Of a stretch of DNA of 64,000 nt, positions 15,599 through 24,092 are shown one piece after another. Within the stretch, counting starts at the first letter, position 1. Every line of letters begins with the position of its first letter. The notes beneath the pieces are model-generated. The model made no database searches and was not told where the DNA came from. It was given only the letters and a program-made list of their open reading frames with translations. The position numbers were made by a program, and so were the translations under genes. This stretch comes from Phycisphaerales bacterium (GTDB lineage Bacteria > Planctomycetota > Phycisphaerae > Phycisphaerales > UBA1924). The stretch lies in the NCBI GenBank assembly GCA_020427395.1, contig JAGQON010000009.1, forward strand, positions 1-64,000, written 5' to 3'.

Positions 15599-17779
15599 TC
15601 AGGACGCCGCGGCGGTCATGGGCCGCTGGGTCGCCTTGCTGGGCTGATCCGCACCGATGGGTTCAATGAGCGCCAGCGACTCGACATTGATCCCAGGTAC
15701 GATCTCGTTATACCCAAGTACTGCAGCGGCAGGCACATGCGGCTCGATGATCTGCCAGACCGCCTGCCGGACCTGTGGAGACGAAATGACGACCGGCATC
15801 CCCCCCGCCATGGTCACCTTTGACAATCCATCATTGATTGCTCCAGCGATCTCGCGAGCGACCCGAGCGGGCATGTTCATGGAGGTTCCCTGGGCGTTGC
15901 GGTCGATATAGGCGTTGATCTGGTCCTCGAGGTTCGGATCGAGGGTCACGCAATAGAGCTGCAGTTCGCCCTGATCGTCGGGGGTCGCGTACTGGGCACA
16001 GATCGTTCGTCGGAGCCCGTTGCGGACATATTCCACGAGGACATCAAGGTCCTTGGTCTTGGTACCCCAGTCGGCGATGGTCTCGAGGATGGATTCCATA
16101 TCGCGGATGGGCACGCGTTCGCGGAGCAGCGACTGGAGGATCTTCTGCAGCTCGCCGGTCTTGATGACGGCGGGGATGGTCTCTTCGACCAGCTTGCTGG
16201 CCTTCTCTTTGAGCCCCTCGAGCAGGTTGTTGACTTCCTCGCGTGTCAGCAGCTCGTCGGCGTGGGTCTTGACAAGCTCGGTGATGTGGGTTGCGAGCAC
16301 GCTGGTGGGATCGACGACGGTGTAGTTGAGTGCCTCGGCCTGGCGGCGTTGCTGCGAATCGATCCACATGGCATCGAGCCCGAATGCGGGTTCCTTGGTG
16401 GGCAGGCCGTCGATCTTCTTGGTGACCAAGCCCGAATCCATGGCGAGCAGCTTGCCGGGCTCGACCCCGCCGTTGGCGACAACATTGCCCCGGATTTTGA
16501 CGCGGTACTCTCCGGGTGCGTGCTGCATGTTGTCGCGGATGCGCACGGGTGGCATGACAAGACCGAGCTCGACGGCGAGCTGACGACGGACAGCGCTGAT
16601 GCGATCGAGCAGATCTCCGCCCTGGCTGGTATCGATGAGCGGTACGAGCCCGTATCCAACCTCCAGCTCGAGCACATCGACCTTGAGGAGATCTTCGATA
16701 GGTGGTGGCTCGGGTGCGCCTGGCGCGGCGTTCTCCATCTCCTGACGCTTGGCATCGCGCGTTTCGTTTCGTGCCAGGCGGATCATGGTGAAGCCGATGG
16801 TGCCGATGCCCAGCCCGGTCGCGAGCAGCGGCACGGTCGGGAGGGGAGTGAACGCGAGCAAACAGAGGAAGACCGAGGTGATCATCAGCCCGGTGGGCTG
16901 CGCGGTGAGCTGACTGGTGAGTTCGGCACCGAGGTTGTTCTTATCACCCGAGCGGGTGACGATGAGCGCCGCGGCCATGGAGATGATGAAGCTCGGGACC
17001 TGCGAAGTGAGCCCGTCGCCGATGGTCAGTCGTGTGAAGACTTCGGCGGTTTGCCCTGCGGGCCAGCCTCGATCGATGGTGCCGACGGCGAAACCACCGA
17101 GGATATTGACCGCGGTGATGATGATGCCCGCGACGGCGTCGCCCTTAACGAACTTTGAGGCACCGTCCATGGCCCCGTAGAAATCGGCCTCTCGCCCAAT
17201 CTCCTCACGACGCTCGCGTGCCTGATCCTCGGTAATCATGCCGTTGGCGAGTTCGGCGTCGATGGCCATCTGCTTGCCGGGCATGGCATCGAGTGTGAAT
17301 CGTGCGGCGACCTCGGCGATTCGCCCGGCACCCTTGGTGATGACCATGAACTGCACGATCATCAGGATCGAGAAGATGATGACGCCAACGAACAGTGAGT
17401 CGCCCGCGACGAAGCTTCCAAAGGCGCTGATGACCTTGCCGGCCACACCCATGGCTTCTTCAGGGCTCGCTGCGTCGGCGGTCAGGATCAATCGGGTCGA
17501 GGCGACATTGAGGACGAGGCGGAGGAGCGTGGTCGCGAGCAGCAGAGAGGGGAAGACGCTGAACTCAAGCGGGCGTCGCATATAGAGCGTCGTGAGCAGG
17601 ACGATCACGCCGAGAGAGATATTGACCGAGATGAAGATGTCCAGCATCGCCGGCGGGAGCGGGACCAGCAGCACGCCCAACAGCATGACGAAGCCGACCG
17701 GCACGATCAGGGTGCGCAGTTCGGCGACGCGGAGAACCCACGCGGGGATCGTGATCGAGTTGGAGCGACCCTTGGCCAA
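15599..17779 (-). CDS. flhA: Flagellar export gate protein FlhA
   Basis: Core of the flagellar type III export gate, with a nonameric cytoplasmic ring that docks chaperone-substrate complexes. It has 726 residues. Seven to eight membrane segments fill the first 330 residues, including FIMSMAAALIVTRS-like and the conserved cytoplasmic loop with GKQMAIDAELANGMITEDQA. The C-terminal domain is complete (VVDPTSVLATHITELVKTHA, EETIPAVIKTGELQKILQSL). The start is a TTG at 17779 with AGGAGG nine bases upstream and no in-frame ATG nearby. It follows flhB by 56 nt. Confidence 0.97.
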   Translation of the reverse strand: MAKGRSNSITIPAWVLRVAELRTLIVPVGFVMLLGVLLVPLPPAMLDIFISVNISLGVIVLLTTLYMRRPLEFSVFPSLLLATTLLRLVLNVASTRLILTADAASPEEAMGVAGKVISAFGSFVAGDSLFVGVIIFSILMIVQFMVITKGAGRIAEVAARFTLDAMPGKQMAIDAELANGMITEDQARERREEIGREADFYGAMDGASKFVKGDAVAGIIITAVNILGGFAVGTIDRGWPAGQTAEVFTRLTIGDGLTSQVPSFIISMAAALIVTRSGDKNNLGAELTSQLTAQPTGLMITSVFLCLLAFTPLPTVPLLATGLGIGTIGFTMIRLARNETRDAKRQEMENAAPGAPEPPPIEDLLKVDVLELEVGYGLVPLIDTSQGGDLLDRISAVRRQLAVELGLVMPPVRIRDNMQHAPGEYRVKIRGNVVANGGVEPGKLLAMDSGLVTKKIDGLPTKEPAFGLDAMWIDSQQRRQAEALNYTVVDPTSVLATHITELVKTHADELLTREEVNNLLEGLKEKASKLVEETIPAVIKTGELQKILQSLLRERVPIRDMESILETIADWGTKTKDLDVLVEYVRNGLRRTICAQYATPDDQGELQLYCVTLDPNLEDQINAYIDRNAQGTSMNMPARVAREIAGAINDGLSKVTMAGGMPVVISSPQVRQAVWQIIEPHVPAAAVLGYNEIVPGINVESLALIEPIGADQPSKATQRPMTAAAS

Positions 17780-17835
17780 TGCTCGGTGCCTCCTGCACCA
17801 TCAGGTTCCGGCGACATCCTGTCGCCACCAGTAGA

Positions 17836-18945
17836 TTACACGCCCGCCGGCGTGTTCGCGCGTGTTTGCCGCTTGAATTTCGCCTCGGCGCGCGTGTCGA
17901 TCCGGTAGACATAGGCGAGCAGTTCGGCAACGGCCTCGTAGTGTTCCAGCGGAACCTCCTGCCCGACATTGACGCCCCAGTAGAGCGCTCGGGCGAGGGG
18001 TGGTCGTTCCACGATGGGGACATTGCTCTGGCGAGCGAGCTGACGCATCCTCAGCGCGACCAGGTCTGCGCCCTTGGCCGTGACGCGTGGGGCGCCCATC
18101 TTCTCGGGGTCATAGCGGATCGCAACCGAGAAGTGCGTTGGATTGGTCACGATGACATCGGCTTCGGGGACGGCCTTGCCGACCTGCTGCATGATGATCT
18201 CTCGGGCCATCTGGCGGTGGCGGCCTTTGACCTGCGGGTCGCCTTCCATGGTCTTGCGTTCGTCCTTGACCTCCTGCTTGGTCATCCGCAGGTCCTTGGT
18301 GTGTTGCCATCGCTGGTAGAGGTAATCGATGATCGCGATGAAGAGCAGCAGCACGACCAGGATCATTGCGAGCGTAAAGATGAGGCGGAGGACCTGTGAC
18401 AGCGCCATGAGCGGCGTGAGTTTGGGCAGCGACGCGATCGTGTCGAGGCTGGAGATGATGAACAGGGTCGAGACGACGACCATCACGATCAGCTTGAGCG
18501 AGTTGACGACGGTTTTCACAAGCGCTCTGATGCCGAAGATGCGTTTGAGCCCGGCGATCGGCGAGAGTTTGTTGAGCTTTGGTCGGATCGGTTCGGCGGT
18601 GATCAACCAACCGACCTGGATAAAGCCGCCGAGGTAGGCGACCAGCGCCGCGAGCACCATGATCGGCAGAACCACCACGATGGCTTCATAAGCGACCAAC
18701 TTCACGCCGGCGGCGATGCTCTCGGTCGATCGGATGTCGGCTGCGATCTCGCCGCCCAGTGTGCGGCTGAGGATACGGGCAAACATCGCCGCCACGGTTG
18801 AGCCCAGAGCAACAAATATCAGGAGTGAACCGAGGAGAGAGAACGCACCCGAGAGGTCCTGGCTTTTGGCAACCTGACCCTTCTTGCGAGATTCCGCGAG
18901 CTTGCGCGAGGTTGGTTGCTCGCTGCGTTCGCCGAGGTCATCCAT
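17836..18945 (-). CDS. flhB: Flagellar export switch protein FlhB
   Basis: Substrate-specificity switch of the export apparatus. It has 369 residues. The N-terminus MDDLGERSEQPTSRKLAESR plus KKGQVAKSQDL is the typical FlhB start. Four membrane segments lie between about 30 and 215. The cytoplasmic autocleavage site NPTH is intact in DVIVTNPTHFSVAIRYD near residue 270, and PLARALYWGVNVGQEVPLEH follows. The protein ends with a short basic tail. The fliR stop lies 8 bp inside its start, indicating translational coupling. Confidence 0.97.
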   Translation of the reverse strand: MDDLGERSEQPTSRKLAESRKKGQVAKSQDLSGAFSLLGSLLIFVALGSTVAAMFARILSRTLGGEIAADIRSTESIAAGVKLVAYEAIVVVLPIMVLAALVAYLGGFIQVGWLITAEPIRPKLNKLSPIAGLKRIFGIRALVKTVVNSLKLIVMVVVSTLFIISSLDTIASLPKLTPLMALSQVLRLIFTLAMILVVLLLFIAIIDYLYQRWQHTKDLRMTKQEVKDERKTMEGDPQVKGRHRQMAREIIMQQVGKAVPEADVIVTNPTHFSVAIRYDPEKMGAPRVTAKGADLVALRMRQLARQSNVPIVERPPLARALYWGVNVGQEVPLEHYEAVAELLAYVYRIDTRAEAKFKRQTRANTPAGV

Positions 18946-19732
18946 GAGCGTCCCCCGCGAAGCTCCAGACCCATTCGTTCAGGAGCCGGAGCACCTCAAC
19001 GACTTCGTCGCCAGCGACCGTGGCGATGATGCCGATCAGCAGCATCAGGATGGTGAGTCCGGTGAGGATCTGAATCGAGAAGCCGATGCTCATGATGTTG
19101 ATCTGCGGCATGGTCTTCATGATGAAGCCCATGGCGATGAGCAGCATGGAGATCACGCCCAGGATCGGTGAGGCGACGCGGATTGCCAGTTCGAATCCGG
19201 AGTTGATGACGCTGAGCAGCAGCACCAGCGGCGTGTCGGCGGCGGTGAATGTGCCCGAGCCGATCGTGGTGAACGAGTCTGCGATGGTAACGAAGATCAG
19301 CTCGAACCCGCCGATGCCGATGTAGATGAAGATGCTCAGGTAAAAGAGTAGCTGCCCGATCACGCTGGAGTTCGTGTCAAGCTCGGGGTTGAACGATTCG
19401 GCAAGCGAGAGCCCCATCTGGTAGCCCATCATGTAACCGCCCATCTGGATGGCCATCATGGGGATGCCCATGATCACGCCCATGATCACGCCGATGAAAA
19501 GCTCGGAGAACATCATCGGCAGCATCTGCGCAAGCGTGAAGTCCGCGGAGATCGAACTCACCGGCACGAACGGGTAGATGGCGACGGCGAACGAGAATGC
19601 GAGCAGCGCCTTGAAGCTCTGGGGGATGCTCCCGCTGGTGAGCAGCGGCGTGAACAGGAAGATCCCGGTCACGCGCGTCAGGACGAGCATGAACGGGATC
19701 GTGTGCGCCAGGATGGGCGTGAAGTCGGGCAT
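18938..19732 (-). CDS. fliR: Flagellar export gate protein FliR
   Basis: Part of the FliPQR export-gate helical assembly. It has 264 residues, normal length, with six membrane segments. Recognisable pieces are LTRVTGIFLFTPLLTSGSIP near the N-terminus, the loop MGGYMMGYQMGLSLAESFNP and a hydrophobic end LTGLTILMLLIGIIATVAGD. The ATG at 19732 lies 15 nt downstream of fliQ and the 3' end overlaps flhB by 8 bp. Confidence 0.95.
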   Translation of the reverse strand: MPDFTPILAHTIPFMLVLTRVTGIFLFTPLLTSGSIPQSFKALLAFSFAVAIYPFVPVSSISADFTLAQMLPMMFSELFIGVIMGVIMGIPMMAIQMGGYMMGYQMGLSLAESFNPELDTNSSVIGQLLFYLSIFIYIGIGGFELIFVTIADSFTTIGSGTFTAADTPLVLLLSVINSGFELAIRVASPILGVISMLLIAMGFIMKTMPQINIMSIGFSIQILTGLTILMLLIGIIATVAGDEVVEVLRLLNEWVWSFAGDAHG

Positions 19733-19747
19733 CGCCCTCCCGATCGA

Positions 19748-20005
19748 TCAGAAGAGCTGAAGCATCTCAGCGGTGAATACAAGGATGCTGCCCACGATCC
19801 AGGGGAGCAGCAGGATCGCGACGAGGATCACACCGACGATCTTTGGGACGAAGGTCAGGGTCTGGTCCTGGATCGAGGTGATCGATTGGATGAGGCTGAT
19901 CAGCAGACCGATGAGCATGCCCGAGAGCAGCAGCGGCACGGCGATGCGCAGCGTGACAAACAGTGTCTCGCGGATCAGTTCGATCGAGGATTCGTCGTAT
20001 TGCAT
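19748..20005 (-). CDS. fliQ: Flagellar export gate protein FliQ
   Basis: Small gate subunit of 85 residues with two membrane hairpins: IAVPLLLSGMLIGLLISLIQ and IVGVILVAILLLPWIVGSIL. The conserved link ITSIQDQTLTFVPKI lies between them. The start is set at the ATG at 20005 because CAGGAG lies six bases upstream; a TTG at 20011 would add two residues. The 5' end lies inside fliP, with a 31-bp overlap. Confidence 0.95.
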   Translation of the reverse strand: MQYDESSIELIRETLFVTLRIAVPLLLSGMLIGLLISLIQSITSIQDQTLTFVPKIVGVILVAILLLPWIVGSILVFTAEMLQLF

Positions 20006-21042
20006 CGCCAACTCCTGAGGCGTTTGGGTTTCGGCTCCGGTATCAACATCGGGCCCGGGTGCCTGATCTTCACGATGAGCAGCATGGGCAGCAGCATGGC
20101 CGTCGCGGCGCTGGCACGAACAGCGTCGCCCTCCTGCACGAAGCTCTCGAGCAGCGAGCCGACGATGAGTGACCAGCCATCGACCATGACGAAGAGCATG
20201 AGCTTGAACGGAAGCGAGATGAGCACCGGCGGAAGCATCATCATGCTCATGGAAATCAGCAGTGAGGCGATGACCATATCGATCACGAGGAACGGAAGGT
20301 AGACGCGGAAGCCCATCAGGAACGAGACCTTGAGCTCGCTGAGCATGTACGCGGGGATGAGCGACATCGTGGAGACATCGGCGCGTTTGATTGTCTCTGG
20401 CTCGCTGGTATCGATGCCCTGGTAGTTGAGGATCATGTAGAGACTCGACCAGTTATCGGTGGCCTCGATCTGATCGAACATAAAATCACGCATGGGCGTT
20501 GAGGCCCGCTGCCACAGCTCGTCGGGGTTGCTGATCTGCCCCGACTGATAGGGCACCACCGCCTCGTCCCAGATGCGATCGATGGTGGGCTTCATCACGA
20601 GCGCGGTCATGAACAGCGCCAGCCCGGTGATGACCTGTGCCGGCGGCAGCGACTGCGTGCCCATCGCCTGACGCAGCAGCGCCAGCACCACCATGATGCG
20701 CACAAAGCTGGTGGTCATGAGCATCACGGACGGCACGAGGGCGACCACCGTCAGCAGGAGCATGATGTTGAGCGCGACGGAGATGCCCCCGCCGTTGCTC
20801 GATGGTCCTGAGCCGTTGATTGCGCCGCCGGCGTTGCTCGCGCCGTTGATGAGGTTGCCCGCGTCCTTGAGGATATCGAGCGGGTTGATGCTATTGATCG
20901 ATCCGGTCATGCTTGAGGGGATGGCGGGCATCTGCACGGCATCGCTGCTGGGCACGGATGGTCCGAAGCCTTGCGCGAGGACTCTCCCTGTCGGCAGGAG
21001 CATGACACAGATCAGCGAGATGAGGACGGCGAATCGGTTCAT
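19975..21042 (-). CDS. fliP: Flagellar export gate protein FliP with long periplasmic N-terminus
   Basis: Pentameric core of the export gate. It has 355 residues, about 100 more than enterobacterial FliP. A cleavable signal peptide (FAVLISLICVMLLPTGRVLA) precedes an extra Ser/Asn/Gly-rich periplasmic stretch (about 25-90). The conserved domain then begins: LMTTSFVRIMVVLALLRQAM, GTQSLPPAQVITGLALFMTA and FLMGFRVYLPFLVIDMVIAS. The tail after PMLLIVKIRHPGP is a hydrophilic extension, and its last ten or so codons overlap fliQ. It overlaps fliO by four bases (ATGA). Confidence 0.95.
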   Translation of the reverse strand: MNRFAVLISLICVMLLPTGRVLAQGFGPSVPSSDAVQMPAIPSSMTGSINSINPLDILKDAGNLINGASNAGGAINGSGPSSNGGGISVALNIMLLLTVVALVPSVMLMTTSFVRIMVVLALLRQAMGTQSLPPAQVITGLALFMTALVMKPTIDRIWDEAVVPYQSGQISNPDELWQRASTPMRDFMFDQIEATDNWSSLYMILNYQGIDTSEPETIKRADVSTMSLIPAYMLSELKVSFLMGFRVYLPFLVIDMVIASLLISMSMMMLPPVLISLPFKLMLFVMVDGWSLIVGSLLESFVQEGDAVRASAATAMLLPMLLIVKIRHPGPMLIPEPKPKRLRSWRCNTTNPRSN

Positions 21043-21998
21043 GCGTGCTGATTCCCCCGACGCATCGCGGCGAGGCGTTGCCGCAGCACATTGGCCGCGG
21101 CGTGCCCGTCAGTTCCCGAAGACCAGAGCTCGGCTCGATCACCCTCATCAGTCGTGATGGTGCGGACAGGCTCGCTGCGCGGCGTGCGTGGGCGGGCGGT
21201 CATATGGGCCGGCTCGTCGTAGCGGTAGATCGATTCGTCTGTGAGGTCATCTGCGTCCTGCAGCGCGTGCTCGAAGGAGCGGGCAATTGTTTCGCCGCTG
21301 GCGCTACGGGCCTTGAGAAGGACCGACGCGACCTCTTCGGGCTCGGTGAGTTCGCACAGGGTCTGCATGCTGGCGCTCTTGGCGTGCTTGCCGCGTGTTG
21401 CGGCGCTGCTCGCGACCAGCAGGACCCGTCGATCGAACTTGAGCACGACCAGGGTCATGCCCGTACCGATGGGATAGCGACCGATGACCTCGAGTATGCC
21501 GGAGGGGGCGCTGCCGCCTGCGCCGATTTGCCCGGCGAGCCCTCCCTGCGAGCGGGCAAGGCGTTTATAGAACTGCGCAATGCCGAGGATGAGCAGGAGC
21601 ACCCCGCCGAGCGCAATGATGGTCTGTCCCCAGCCGTCGCCAAGCGAGGGGAGTCCCATCGCGTTGGATTCTTCAGCTTCGCCGCCGATGAGCGTGGCGG
21701 GCGTTTGCGTCTGCGAGTTGGCCAGCAGTGGCTCGCTTGCTCGCAGGTCACGCTCGATCATGCCCACGGGCTGCGCGTCGGGCCTCGCTGGCTCCTGTTG
21801 CGAACGGGCCTTGGAGAGCAGCAGCTCGTCGATCGCGGGTCGAGCCCGCTCGCTGTCCGACGGCGCGACCTGCACCGGCGTCTGGACGACGGGTGTGCTG
21901 ACAGGGATCTCGTTGGGTGTCGGGCCGAGCTGCGCGATGGCGGGCATCACGAAGCATGAGAGAATGATCGCTGCGATCGAACGGGGTCGCGTGTGCAT
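21039..21998 (-). CDS. fliO: Flagellar biosynthesis protein FliO
   Basis: Membrane protein that helps assemble the FliP ring. It has 319 residues, long for FliO. There is an N-terminal signal peptide (SIAAIILSCFVMPAIAQ), a polar periplasmic region (about 25-130), and one membrane segment GWGQTIIALGGVLLLILGIA. The FliO cytoplasmic domain follows with ILEVIGRYPIGTGMTLVVLK and FDRRVLLVASS. The last 100 residues are charged and lack recognisable features. The position directly before fliP with a 4-bp overlap supports the call. Confidence 0.85.
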   Translation of the reverse strand: MHTRPRSIAAIILSCFVMPAIAQLGPTPNEIPVSTPVVQTPVQVAPSDSERARPAIDELLLSKARSQQEPARPDAQPVGMIERDLRASEPLLANSQTQTPATLIGGEAEESNAMGLPSLGDGWGQTIIALGGVLLLILGIAQFYKRLARSQGGLAGQIGAGGSAPSGILEVIGRYPIGTGMTLVVLKFDRRVLLVASSAATRGKHAKSASMQTLCELTEPEEVASVLLKARSASGETIARSFEHALQDADDLTDESIYRYDEPAHMTARPRTPRSEPVRTITTDEGDRAELWSSGTDGHAAANVLRQRLAAMRRGNQHA

Positions 21999-22053
21999 GT
22001 CGCCATCCTGGCAGTTGCCGAGCGGGTCCCCCGCTCGTGGTCACGGATCTGCT

Positions 22054-22599
22054 TTAGTCTTCGCTTGCGGTGATGTCCACAACCTCGTTGATACGGACAC
22101 AGAACATGTCGTTGAGCACGAGCACCTCGCCACGGGCGACGCGTCTGTTGTTGACGAAAACATCGACCGGATCGCCCGCGAGCTTGTCGAGCTCGACGAC
22201 CGCGCCGTCGCCGAGGCGGAGTACATCCTCGACGTACATGCGGGTCCGTCCGAGTTCAATGCGGACATCCATGTGGACATCGGAGAGCAGCTCGATCTCG
22301 CTCTTGGCGGCGTTGAGCAGCGCATCGCCGAACTCAGGCCCCGCGAATGGCTGTGCGGAGCCGTCGATGGGTGTAGATCCGCCCCCGGAATCAACCGAGT
22401 CGGCGATCCCCTGGACCTGGTTGATGGCGGACATCGCAGCGGCCAGCGCGGCGGCTTCTGCCGCCGATTGGGCAGCGTCCACTTCGTCTTCGGCTTCATC
22501 GACCGGCTCGCCGGCGGTCTCCCCGGTGGGCCCGAGCTCCTCGCTCGAATCCTCGGGGGTCGGCTCTCCGGGCGTGGGCGTGTCCTGCTCGTCTGCCAT
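22054..22599 (-). CDS. fliN: Flagellar motor switch protein FliN
   Basis: C-ring component that receives switching signals and helps dock export substrates. It has 181 residues from the ATG at 22599, chosen because the sequence further upstream looks non-coding and includes a promoter motif. The N-terminal half is acidic and low in complexity ([20 protein letters not shown]). The C-terminal 75 residues form the SpoA/FliN domain: [40 protein letters not shown] and [20 protein letters not shown]. First gene of the fliN-fliO-fliP-fliQ-fliR-flhB-flhA unit, just after the fliL terminator. No fliM lies beside it. Confidence 0.93.
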   Translation of the reverse strand: MADEQDTPTPGEPTPEDSSEELGPTGETAGEPVDEAEDEVDAAQSAAEAAALAAAMSAINQVQGIADSVDSGGGSTPIDGSAQPFAGPEFGDALLNAAKSEIELLSDVHMDVRIELGRTRMYVEDVLRLGDGAVVELDKLAGDPVDVFVNNRRVARGEVLVLNDMFCVRINEVVDITASED

Positions 22600-22653
22600 T
22601 GCGGTTCCAATCCTTGGGGGCGCAGCGCAATCACTCCGATTGCTCGTGAATCG

Positions 22654-22664
22654 GTTATCGGCCG
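22654..22664 (-). promoter_or_regulatory. Sigma-28-type -10 element upstream of fliN
   Basis: The minus strand reads CGGCCGATAAC, containing the full GCCGATAA of FliA-dependent promoters. It lies about 55 bp before the fliN ATG. A clear TAAA -35 is not seen. The identical 11-mer lies at 40350-40360 before the FlgN-like gene. Confidence 0.45.
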
Positions 22665-22687
22665 CACGCGATGAGGGCATCCACTTT

Positions 22688-22704
22688 TTGCGCATATCGC
22701 GCAA
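22688..22704. repeat. Inverted repeat TTGCGC-ATATC-GCGCAA
   Basis: A 6-bp inverted repeat with a 5-bp centre, 24 bp upstream of the sigma-28-like element and directly after the fliL terminator. Similar in size and sequence to the repeat at 12847-12863; possible operator. Confidence 0.35.
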
Positions 22705-22740
22705 TGAAAACCCGGCAGCGCACACCTTGCGCTGCCGGGT
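22705..22740 (-). terminator. Strong Rho-independent terminator after fliL
   Basis: Perfect 13-bp stem, ACCCGGCAGCGCA at 22710-22722 and TGCGCTGCCGGGT at 22728-22740, with a 5-nt loop. On the minus strand it is followed by TTTCATT. It splits the flagellar supercluster into an upstream unit ending with fliL and a downstream unit beginning with fliN. Confidence 0.88.
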
Positions 22741-22763
22741 CGTAACTCGTGTGTTGTCAATGC

Positions 22764-23300
22764 TCAGGAGTCCGCCGGGAAGCCCTTGAGCTCGGGGATG
22801 ATCACGCGTTCAATCCGGGGAAGCCCGTCCGCGTCGTACCCGAATACTTCATTGAGGTACGCGGTGAGCTGCCGGGTCAGTGTCTCGTGCCCGGGCTCCT
22901 TGAGCTGGCGGTCGAGTGCCTTGGCGAAGATCATCGAGATCCCCTCGCTGATGCTTGCTGCGTCACGCTCCATGACTCGCTCGATCTCTGTGACATTCTT
23001 CTGGCGAGCCCGCAGGAAGATCTTGGTTCGCCACTCCCAGACACGCCCGGTCTGCATGTTCTGGTACTGGTCCTCAACCAGCATGATCTCGACCGGGGCT
23101 TCCTCACCGGTGCCCTCAAGACCCTGGAGTTCTGTGGCGTCCGCGGCTTTGGGGCCACCCATCGACTTGATAAGCACGAAGAGCCCCCCCGCTTCCACGA
23201 GCATCAGCACCGCGACGATGAGGATGGTCTTGAACCCGCCGCCCTTCTTGGACGACTCCTCCCCGCCTGCCTCCTGATTATTCTTCTCCTCGTCGGCCAT
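22764..23300 (-). CDS. fliL: Flagellar basal body-associated protein FliL
   Basis: Single-pass membrane protein that surrounds and stabilises the stators. It has 178 residues. The cytoplasmic N-terminus is rich in Glu and Lys, the membrane segment is [20 protein letters not shown] (about 26-45), and the periplasmic domain has the stomatin-like FliL end: a helical region with [20 protein letters not shown] and [10 protein letters not shown] near the C-terminus. It is 18 nt downstream of motB, so motA, motB and fliL form one unit. The strong terminator follows 24 nt after the stop. Confidence 0.92.
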   Translation of the reverse strand: MADEEKNNQEAGGEESSKKGGGFKTILIVAVLMLVEAGGLFVLIKSMGGPKAADATELQGLEGTGEEAPVEIMLVEDQYQNMQTGRVWEWRTKIFLRARQKNVTEIERVMERDAASISEGISMIFAKALDRQLKEPGHETLTRQLTAYLNEVFGYDADGLPRIERVIIPELKGFPADS

Positions 23301-23318
23301 CAGAGGACTCCCTTTGCG

Positions 23319-24065
23319 TTAGCCGCCGGCCCCGGTAAAGTTGGGGTCGGGGTGGGTCTGCTCGAGCGTGCGCCCGGTCTGGAATACCTGAACTCGGCGA
23401 TTCGAGGCCCCGCCTTGCCCATCACTGCCGGTGAGCTCGACTGGTTCGGTGTTTCCTGCTGATTCAACCCGCAAGATCGCGGGGTCGACGCCGCCTTCTC
23501 GGACCAGGAAGTCCTTCACGGTCTGGGCCCGCTTATATGCCAGCTCGTCGTAGCCGAGCCCGGACCGTTTCTCTTCCACGCCCCAGGAATGCCCGACAAC
23601 GGGGCAGATATACTTGAGCCCGCGGATCTTGGGTGCGATCTGATCGCGGATCAGGTCCTGCGATCGCTTGCTCAGTTCCCAGCTGCCCGGCTCGAACTCG
23701 ATGCTGGCGCCGATCGCGTGACGAGCACCCTCCTGGACGATGTTGGTCTGGGTCTCGCGACCCGGCACGCTGGGGTTGGTGTTCTCGTTGGTGTTCCGCT
23801 TGTTGTCGTCCCGTTTGGCCTTGCTGTCTTTGTAGCTGACCATCGAGTTGTCGACCTTCTCGAGCAGAGCTGCGAGACCAAGCCCACCGCTGGCGCCCAT
23901 GGCGTCGTTGATCGAGTCGATGATTTCCTTGTACTCGCGGGGCTTCTTGATCTCGGAGAATGCCGCGAGCAGGATAAAGAAGCACAGCAGTAGCGACATC
24001 ATGTCCCCGAATGTCAGAACCCACTCGGGGATCTCGGCTTTGGGGGCTTCCTTCTTTTTCGCCAC
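23319..24065 (-). CDS. motB: Flagellar motor stator protein MotB
   Basis: Stator subunit that anchors the motor to peptidoglycan and carries the proton-accepting aspartate. It has 248 residues. The start is GTG at 24065 with AAGGAGG six bases upstream. The N-terminus ends at EIPEWVLTFGDMMSLLLCFF, which has the essential Asp near residue 22 in the single membrane helix. A plug/linker region follows, and the OmpA-like domain has YICPVVGHSWGVEEKRSGLG, YDELAYKRAQTVKDFLV and GGASNRRVQVF, the expected peptidoglycan-binding elements. Confidence 0.95.
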   Translation of the reverse strand: MAKKKEAPKAEIPEWVLTFGDMMSLLLCFFILLAAFSEIKKPREYKEIIDSINDAMGASGGLGLAALLEKVDNSMVSYKDSKAKRDDNKRNTNENTNPSVPGRETQTNIVQEGARHAIGASIEFEPGSWELSKRSQDLIRDQIAPKIRGLKYICPVVGHSWGVEEKRSGLGYDELAYKRAQTVKDFLVREGGVDPAILRVESAGNTEPVELTGSDGQGGASNRRVQVFQTGRTLEQTHPDPNFTGAGG

Positions 24066-24092
24066 GGCGTACCTCCTTGCGGGCCTGAATGA

